Shown piece by piece: positions 59,135-64,000 of a DNA stretch of 64,000 nucleotides (its first letter is position 1; each line of letters opens with the position of its first letter). Under the pieces are notes generated by a model. The model saw nothing but the letters and a program-made list of their open reading frames with translations, was not told the origin of the DNA and searched no databases. This DNA comes from Bordetella holmesii ATCC 51541 (GTDB lineage Bacteria > Pseudomonadota > Gammaproteobacteria > Burkholderiales > Burkholderiaceae_B), in contig CP007494.1 of the NCBI GenBank assembly GCA_000612485.1, forward strand, positions 1-64,000, given 5' to 3'. The position numbers and the translations under genes are program-made.

Positions 59135-60100
59135 TTAGCCGCGAACTTCCTGGTAGCGGCCATAGGCCAGTACCCGCTCGAGGCGTTGCGCGACCAGTGC
59201 TTCGGGGCTCAAGCCCTGCAACTGGCGCAGCGAATCGCCCAGGGCGCGGCGCAACAGGCGGGCCATGACACGTGGATCACGATGCGCGCCGCCGACCGGT
59301 TCATTGACCACGCGGTCGATCAGGCCGAGATCCTTCAAGCGCGGCGCGGTGATGGCCAGGGCCTCGGCCGCGTCGGGAGCATTGTCGGCGCTACGCCAAA
59401 GAATGGATGCACATCCCTCCGGCGAAATGACCGAATAGGTCGAGTACTGCAGCATGAGCACGGCGTTGCCCACGGCAATGGCCAGCGCGCCACCGGAGCC
59501 GCCCTCGCCGATGATGGTGACGATGACGGGCACCTTCAACTCGGCCATCACATACAGATTATGGCCAATGGCTTCGGACTGGCCACGCTCTTCGGCGCCA
59601 ATGCCCGGGTAGGCGCCCGGCGTGTCCACGAACGTAAAGATAGGCAACCGGAATTTTTCGGCCAGCCGCATGAGGCGCAATGCCTTGCGATAGCCTTCCG
59701 GGCGCGGCATGCCGAAATTGCGCGCAGCGCGTTCTTTCGTGTCACGGCCTTTCTGGTGACCGATCACCATGCAGGGCATGCCGTTGAATCGCGCCATACC
59801 GCCGATGATGGATTGGTCATCGGCATACATGCGATCGCCATGCAACTCATGGAAATCGGTGAAGATCTCGCGCACATAATCCAGCGTATACGGGCGTTGC
59901 GGATGGCGCGCCACCAGCGCCGTCTGCCAGGGCGTTAACTTGGCGTAGATCTCTTTGGCCAAGGTCTGGCTCTTCTGCTGCAGACGTCCGATTTCATCGG
60001 AAATATCGACAGCGGAATCGGCCTGCACATAGCGCAGCTGCTCGATCTTGTTCTCAAGTTCGGCGAGCGGTTGTTCAAATTCCAGAAATGTATTGCGCAT
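59135..60100 (-). CDS. accA: Acetyl-CoA carboxylase carboxyltransferase, alpha subunit
   Basis: Part of the complex that makes malonyl-CoA for fatty acid synthesis. The 321-aa protein begins [20 protein letters not shown] and contains the crotonase-type core with [20 protein letters not shown] (here [15 protein letters not shown]), [10 protein letters not shown] and [10 protein letters not shown]. The length is normal and the partner AccD is elsewhere. It lies between alkA-type glycosylase and tilS in a tight same-strand run. Confidence 0.96.
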   Translation of the reverse strand: MRNTFLEFEQPLAELENKIEQLRYVQADSAVDISDEIGRLQQKSQTLAKEIYAKLTPWQTALVARHPQRPYTLDYVREIFTDFHELHGDRMYADDQSIIGGMARFNGMPCMVIGHQKGRDTKERAARNFGMPRPEGYRKALRLMRLAEKFRLPIFTFVDTPGAYPGIGAEERGQSEAIGHNLYVMAELKVPVIVTIIGEGGSGGALAIAVGNAVLMLQYSTYSVISPEGCASILWRSADNAPDAAEALAITAPRLKDLGLIDRVVNEPVGGAHRDPRVMARLLRRALGDSLRQLQGLSPEALVAQRLERVLAYGRYQEVRG

Positions 60101-60133
60101 GAAGTGTGGTTCCGTTGATGGGCGCCGGCAAGC

Positions 60134-60778
60134 TCAGTACTGGACCGGGGTCGGTTCCAGACTGCGCCACAGATACCAGGTCGCCACGGTACGCCAGGGC
60201 TGCCACGCTAAAGAGACCTCGCGGGCCTCGAAGCGGGAAACGGGCTCGCCGCTGAAATAGTGTAACGAGATTGCCTTGAGCAACCCAAGATCATCCAGCG
60301 GGAGCACATCCGGACGCTGAAGATTGAAAATCAAAAACATCTCCGCCGTCCAGCGCCCGATACCACGAATGGCAACCAGCTCCGAAATGACGGCTTCATC
60401 ATCCATCGTCGCCCAACGCTCGGGGTGAACTTTGCGCTGCCCAAAATGATCAGCCAGATCCTGCACGTATTCGGCCTTGCGCTGGGACAGACCCGCGGCA
60501 CGCAGCCCGGCGACACCGGCGCGCAGCACCGTGGCCGGCGTCGGACGCTTACCAGCGACCTCCAGCAGACGCGCCCACAGCGCATCGGCCGCCTTGGTCG
60601 AAATCTGCTGGCCGATGATGGCGCGCGCCAGCGTCACGAATGGCGTGCCGCGCGAACTCAGCCAGGTATGGCTGTGCTGCGGGATGATTTTTTTCAGAAT
60701 GCGGTCGCGACGCATCAGATGCGCCACGGCCTCTTCCCAATAGTCGGGTTTGACGAGTTCGAGATCAGTACTGGACAT
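60134..60778 (-). CDS. DNA-3-methyladenine glycosylase II-like (HhH-GPD)
   Basis: A base-excision DNA glycosylase of 214 aa. The HhH motif is LVAIRGIGRWTAEMFLIFNL and the catalytic Asp follows in VLPLDDLGLLKA. It lacks the N-terminal domain of E. coli AlkA and is closer to the short MpgII/Mag1 type. It removes alkylated purines. It lies 10 bp after cysS and 33 bp before accA in the same run. Confidence 0.87.
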   Translation of the reverse strand: MSSTDLELVKPDYWEEAVAHLMRRDRILKKIIPQHSHTWLSSRGTPFVTLARAIIGQQISTKAADALWARLLEVAGKRPTPATVLRAGVAGLRAAGLSQRKAEYVQDLADHFGQRKVHPERWATMDDEAVISELVAIRGIGRWTAEMFLIFNLQRPDVLPLDDLGLLKAISLHYFSGEPVSRFEAREVSLAWQPWRTVATWYLWRSLEPTPVQY

Positions 60779-60788
60779 GAGCGGGATC

Positions 60789-62246
60789 TCAGGCGCGACG
60801 CCACTGGGTCACGCCACCGGGCTTGTCGTCCAACTCGATGCCTGCCGCACGCAATTCGCCACGGATGGCATCGGCCCGGGCGAAATCGCGCGCCTGCTTG
60901 GCCTGTGCACGTTCGACGATCAGCGCGTCGATCTGGCCAGCCTCTAGTTGGGCGCCAGCCCCCTCCTGCTGCATGGCTGCCGCGGAATACCGTGTGGGCG
61001 AACGGAAATAGACTTGCGGCTCCTGCTGCAGCAGGCCCAGCAAGGCGGCCAACGCCTTCAACTGGCCTGCAGCGCGGCTGTCACGCTCACGATTGACGCG
61101 GCCGGCCAATTCAAACAGCGCAGCGACCGCGCCGGAACTGTTGAAGTCATCGTCCATGGCAGCCTTGAAGGCCTGGGCCTGGGCTTCCGTCCAGTCGATG
61201 CCTGCGGTGTCGGCCGGCACATTCTGCAACGCTTGGTAGAGACGATCGAGCGCATTCTGCGCGTCGATCAGATTGTCCGGGGTGTAATTCTGGGCGCTGC
61301 GGTAGTGATTACGCACGATGAAAAAGCGCAACATCTCCGCCTCGCGCGGATTGACGACGTAATCCGCGCGATTGCCGGGCCCCTCGTTTTGCGAGATGGT
61401 CTGACGGATGGTGCGGAAATTACCCAGCGACTTGGACATCTTGTCCGCGTCGACCATCAACGGGCCACAATGCATCCAGACATTGGCCAGGGTACCGCCG
61501 AAGGCCCCTTCGGTCTGGGCGATTTCATTTTCGTGATGGGGAAACTTCAGGTCCGGACCACCGCCATGGATATCGAGTGGCAGGCCGAGCAGGCTTTTAC
61601 TCATGGCCGAGCACTCGATGTGCCAGCCAGGACGGCCGAAACCATAGGGCGACTCCCATTTGGTTTCCGGCGGCTCTTCGGTCTTGGCCGACTTCCAGAG
61701 TACGAAATCCAGCGGGTCGCGCTTGGAGGAATCAACGGCCACCCGCTCGCCGGCACGCAGATCATCCAGGGACTTGCCCGACAACTTGCCATAGCCTGCA
61801 AAGCCGCGCACGGAATAATTCACGTCGCCGTCGTCGGCCTGGTAGGCCAGACCGTTTTGCTGCAAGCGGCCAATGATGTCGAGCATCTCGCTGACATACT
61901 CGGTGGCACGCGGCTCCTGATCCGGCCGCGCCACACCCAACGCGCGTTCATCGGCATGCATGGCATCGATGTAATACTCGGTCACCTCGTGCATGCGACG
62001 CCCCGTCTCAACGGCGCGGCGAATGATCTTGTCATCAATATCGGTAATATTGCGCACATAGTCGACGGCATAGCCACTGGCACGCAGCCAGCGCTGAATG
62101 ACGTCAAACGACACCAGCATGCGGGCATGCCCCAGGTGGCAATAGTCATAGACAGTCATGCCACACACGTACATGCGCACCTGGCCGGCGTGCACCGGTG
62201 TGAAGACTTCTTTGGTACGCGACAATGTGTTGTAGATGTGCAGCAT
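60789..62246 (-). CDS. cysS: Cysteinyl-tRNA synthetase
   Basis: Charges tRNA-Cys. The 485-aa class I enzyme has [15 protein letters not shown] (first zinc Cys and HIGH-like motif), the zinc-site region [16 protein letters not shown] and [11 protein letters not shown] near residue 270. The C-terminal domain is complete. It heads the minus-strand run cysS-alkA-accA-tilS-lysC and is divergent from the TPR gene, 200 bp apart; nothing else is seen in that gap. Confidence 0.96.
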   Translation of the reverse strand: MLHIYNTLSRTKEVFTPVHAGQVRMYVCGMTVYDYCHLGHARMLVSFDVIQRWLRASGYAVDYVRNITDIDDKIIRRAVETGRRMHEVTEYYIDAMHADERALGVARPDQEPRATEYVSEMLDIIGRLQQNGLAYQADDGDVNYSVRGFAGYGKLSGKSLDDLRAGERVAVDSSKRDPLDFVLWKSAKTEEPPETKWESPYGFGRPGWHIECSAMSKSLLGLPLDIHGGGPDLKFPHHENEIAQTEGAFGGTLANVWMHCGPLMVDADKMSKSLGNFRTIRQTISQNEGPGNRADYVVNPREAEMLRFFIVRNHYRSAQNYTPDNLIDAQNALDRLYQALQNVPADTAGIDWTEAQAQAFKAAMDDDFNSSGAVAALFELAGRVNRERDSRAAGQLKALAALLGLLQQEPQVYFRSPTRYSAAAMQQEGAGAQLEAGQIDALIVERAQAKQARDFARADAIRGELRAAGIELDDKPGGVTQWRRA

Positions 62247-62446
62247 GGCGCTCGTTTGGGCTATCTGGGCGTCGTCGGGAAGGTTGCCAGCCCGACCCCC
62301 GACATGGTGGGTGGGCGATAGGCATGCCGCCCTTCGAAGGCATGCCTGAAGGCCATTGCCGCAACCGGGGCTAAAATGGCGATCGTAAAGTATAGCAAGC
62401 GGCCTGCTGCCGCGCTTTCGGACAGGCCATAGACCAACGGACCCCC

Positions 62447-63127
62447 ATGACCTACAAGCCGCTTATCCGCTCTTTTCTGCTGGCGCTGGCCTTGTGCGGC
62501 GCGGCCCCGGTCGTTCAGGCCCAGTCCATGTACGGCGGCGCATCCGAAGGACGCAACGCCAACATGACCAAGCTCGATGAACCGCGGCCCGAAGGTGGCT
62601 GGGATGGCCTGGCCAAGGTACTCGAAGCCGTCAAACCCGGCGTGGACACCCGCCTGGATCCCACTGCCTCGCAGATCACCGACCATATCGAGCAGCTGCT
62701 CAACGCCGGCCGCAACGAAGAAGCCCTGAAAATGATCGAAGCGCGGCAGCAGGCCTCGCGCAAGATCCCTGGCACCGACGTGCAGTTGATGTTCCAGCAC
62801 GCCCGGGCGCTCGCGGCCCTCAAGCGCCCCCAGGAGGCCGAGGCCATTTATGCTGAAATGACCACGCGTTTTCCGGAGCTGCCCGAACCCTGGAACAACC
62901 TGGCGGTGCTCTATGCCGCCCGGGGAGAACTCAATCAGGCCCAGGATGCGCTTAACATGGCGTTGCGGGCCGATCCGAATTACGCGGCCGCCCGCTCCAA
63001 TCTGGGCGACATCCAGCTCATGATCACCCTGCGTAGCTATCGGCAAGAAGCTGCGCGCGGCGTTCCGGGCATGAAGGAAAAAGCCCAGGAGCTGGACAAG
63101 CTACTGAAGGACAAATCGCACTCATGA
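62447..63127 (+). CDS. Exported TPR-repeat protein
   Basis: A 226-aa secreted or periplasmic protein. The signal peptide is [17 protein letters not shown], cut after VQA. Two to three TPR units follow ([60 protein letters not shown]). TPRs mediate protein contacts; no partner is obvious. It overlaps the next gene, a peptidyl-prolyl isomerase, by 4 bp, and the pair is likely cotranscribed with lpxH. Confidence 0.83.
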   Translation: MTYKPLIRSFLLALALCGAAPVVQAQSMYGGASEGRNANMTKLDEPRPEGGWDGLAKVLEAVKPGVDTRLDPTASQITDHIEQLLNAGRNEEALKMIEARQQASRKIPGTDVQLMFQHARALAALKRPQEAEAIYAEMTTRFPELPEPWNNLAVLYAARGELNQAQDALNMALRADPNYAAARSNLGDIQLMITLRSYRQEAARGVPGMKEKAQELDKLLKDKSHS

Positions 63128-63765
63128 CCGCTTTTGTTTCTCGCATCAAGCCGCTGGGCCAGTGGGCCGGCGCTTTCCTGCTGGCGACCCTGCTGCCCCT
63201 GAGCGCTGGCGCGCAACCGGCCTCCTCCTCCCCCTCTCTTTCAGAAGGCACTACCTCCATGAGCAATCCTCGCGTCAAACTGCAAACCAACCAGGGCGAT
63301 ATGGTCATCACGCTGGATGCCGAAAAGGCCCCCAAGACGGTTGCAAACTTCCTTACCTACGTCAAAGACGGCTTCTACAACGGCACGGTCTTTCACCGCG
63401 TGATCGACGGCTTCATGATCCAGGGCGGCGGTTTCGAGCCGGGCCTCAAGCAAAAACCCACCCAGGCGCCCATCGAAAACGAAGCCAATAACGGCCTGAA
63501 GAACGACAAGTACACCGTCGCCATGGCCCGCACCAGCGATCCGCACTCGGCCACCGCCCAGTTCTTCATCAACGTCGCCAACAATGACTTCCTGAACTTC
63601 ACCGCCCCCACGCCCCAGGGCTGGGGTTACGCGGTGTTCGGCAAGATCACCGAAGGCACCGACGTGATCGACAAGATCCGCGGCGTGAAGACCGGCAACA
63701 ACGGTTTTCACCAGAACGTCCCCAAAGAGGACGTGATCATCGAGAAGGCCGAAGTCCTTGAATAA
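63124..63765 (+). CDS. Cyclophilin-type peptidyl-prolyl isomerase
   Basis: A PPIase that speeds proline isomerisation in protein folding. The C-terminal ~168 residues from [20 protein letters not shown] are a complete cytosolic PpiB-like cyclophilin ([32 protein letters not shown]). Ahead of it lies an in-frame signal-peptide-like start ([20 protein letters not shown] to [11 protein letters not shown]). Either the long form is exported, or the internal ATG at 63259, with AGAAGG upstream, is the real start. A fusion of tandem cyclophilin genes is possible. Confidence 0.85.
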   Translation: MTAFVSRIKPLGQWAGAFLLATLLPLSAGAQPASSSPSLSEGTTSMSNPRVKLQTNQGDMVITLDAEKAPKTVANFLTYVKDGFYNGTVFHRVIDGFMIQGGGFEPGLKQKPTQAPIENEANNGLKNDKYTVAMARTSDPHSATAQFFINVANNDFLNFTAPTPQGWGYAVFGKITEGTDVIDKIRGVKTGNNGFHQNVPKEDVIIEKAEVLE

Positions 63766-64000
63766 GCTGGCACTGCCAGGCTCGATCTGGCTGGCCTCTG
63801 ACGTGCACCTGGGGCCGGCCACCGTGGCCACCTCGGAAGCCTTCATGGGCTTTCTGCAGGCTGCCGCCGAAGAGGCCGACGCACTGCTGCTGCCCGGCGA
63901 CATCTTCGACGCTTGGATCGGCGACGATGTCATCCGGGCAGCACCGCCCTGGCTCGCCCAGGCACTGCAGGGCATCAAGGCGACGGCTGCGCGCATCCCG
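63758..64000 (+). CDS. lpxH: UDP-2,3-diacylglucosamine diphosphatase, N-terminal part
   Basis: LpxH cleaves UDP-diacylglucosamine to lipid X in lipid A synthesis. The 81 residues visible start [20 protein letters not shown], with the metal-binding SDVHLG and then [15 protein letters not shown], the calcineurin-like phosphoesterase motifs. TTG 63758 overlaps the end of the cyclophilin gene by 8 bp. The rest lies beyond the window. Confidence 0.85.
   Translation, partial: MNKLALPGSIWLASDVHLGPATVATSEAFMGFLQAAAEEADALLLPGDIFDAWIGDDVIRAAPPWLAQALQGIKATAARIP

Noticed and set aside
58223..59938. 571-codon plus-strand frame opposite tilS and accA
   Set aside because: It spans two well-supported minus-strand genes and has low-complexity Pro/Arg content typical of shadows.
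60948..62321. 457-codon plus-strand frame opposite cysS
   Set aside because: cysS has all synthetase motifs; the opposite frame has none.

Overview
The window is high-GC betaproteobacterial DNA and looks like Bordetella, most likely B. holmesii. Three copies or remnants of a 1306-bp ISL3-family element match the B. holmesii type (hIS1001) better than the B. parapertussis IS1001 type. There are also IS407-type and IS3-type elements, and the housekeeping genes and their order are Bordetella-like. Species is inferred from remembered sequences; no search was run.

Layout. 1-6.7 kb: the start of an rRNA operon on the minus strand (16S, tRNA-Ile, tRNA-Ala, partial 23S), with an IS3-family element sitting between two candidate rRNA promoters. 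6.7-10.1 kb: rng, a membrane diguanylate cyclase and a small membrane protein. 10.1-12.2 kb: an IS407-like element fused to a 5'-truncated hIS1001. 12.4-18.1 kb: a DMT exporter and an EmrAB/OMF-type efflux operon whose MarR repressor gene is frameshifted; matching operator-like sites lie before both. 18.1-23.9 kb: a perfect 68-bp palindrome, a tartrate/D-malate dehydrogenase, a broken cupin, a DMT transporter, a broken ghrA and an omega-aminotransferase. 24-30.9 kb: a HerA-like ATPase, then yebC-purD-hemF-nadD-rsfS-rlmH-maf, in which purD, hemF and nadD each carry a one-base loss in a C or G run. 30.9-35.9 kb: a C4-dicarboxylate system with dctA broken by a nonsense codon but intact dctBD, a sigma-54 promoter and tandem UAS-like sites. 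35.9-41.1 kb: hydroxyaspartate-type ammonia-lyase, YheO-like regulator, broken MFS transporter, TetR regulator and a methyltransferase. 41.4-49.2 kb: two hIS1001 copies in inverted orientation bracket two tRNA-Arg genes and a sitABCD-like Mn/Fe importer with a Fur-box-like site; the right copy is itself split by IS407. 49.2-54.5 kb: a compact operon with a palindromic operator, encoding a PQQ-dependent membrane glucose dehydrogenase, a TetR regulator and a TonB-dependent receptor closely resembling E. coli YncD/PqqU, the PQQ importer. 54.5-64 kb: DHA2 exporter, NTF2-like protein, tRNA-Ser, a housekeeping run cysS-alkA-accA-tilS-lysC on the minus strand, then a TPR protein, cyclophilin and the start of lpxH.

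Two themes stand out. First, the 49-54 kb operon reads as a self-contained module for scavenging external PQQ and using it; no pqq biosynthesis genes are in the window. Second, there is heavy IS activity and gene breakage. Some broken genes are plausible host-restriction losses (dctA, ghrA, the cupin, marR). However, several breaks are single-base losses at C/G runs, including in nadD and hemF, so consensus-sequence error must be excluded before reading them as biology.
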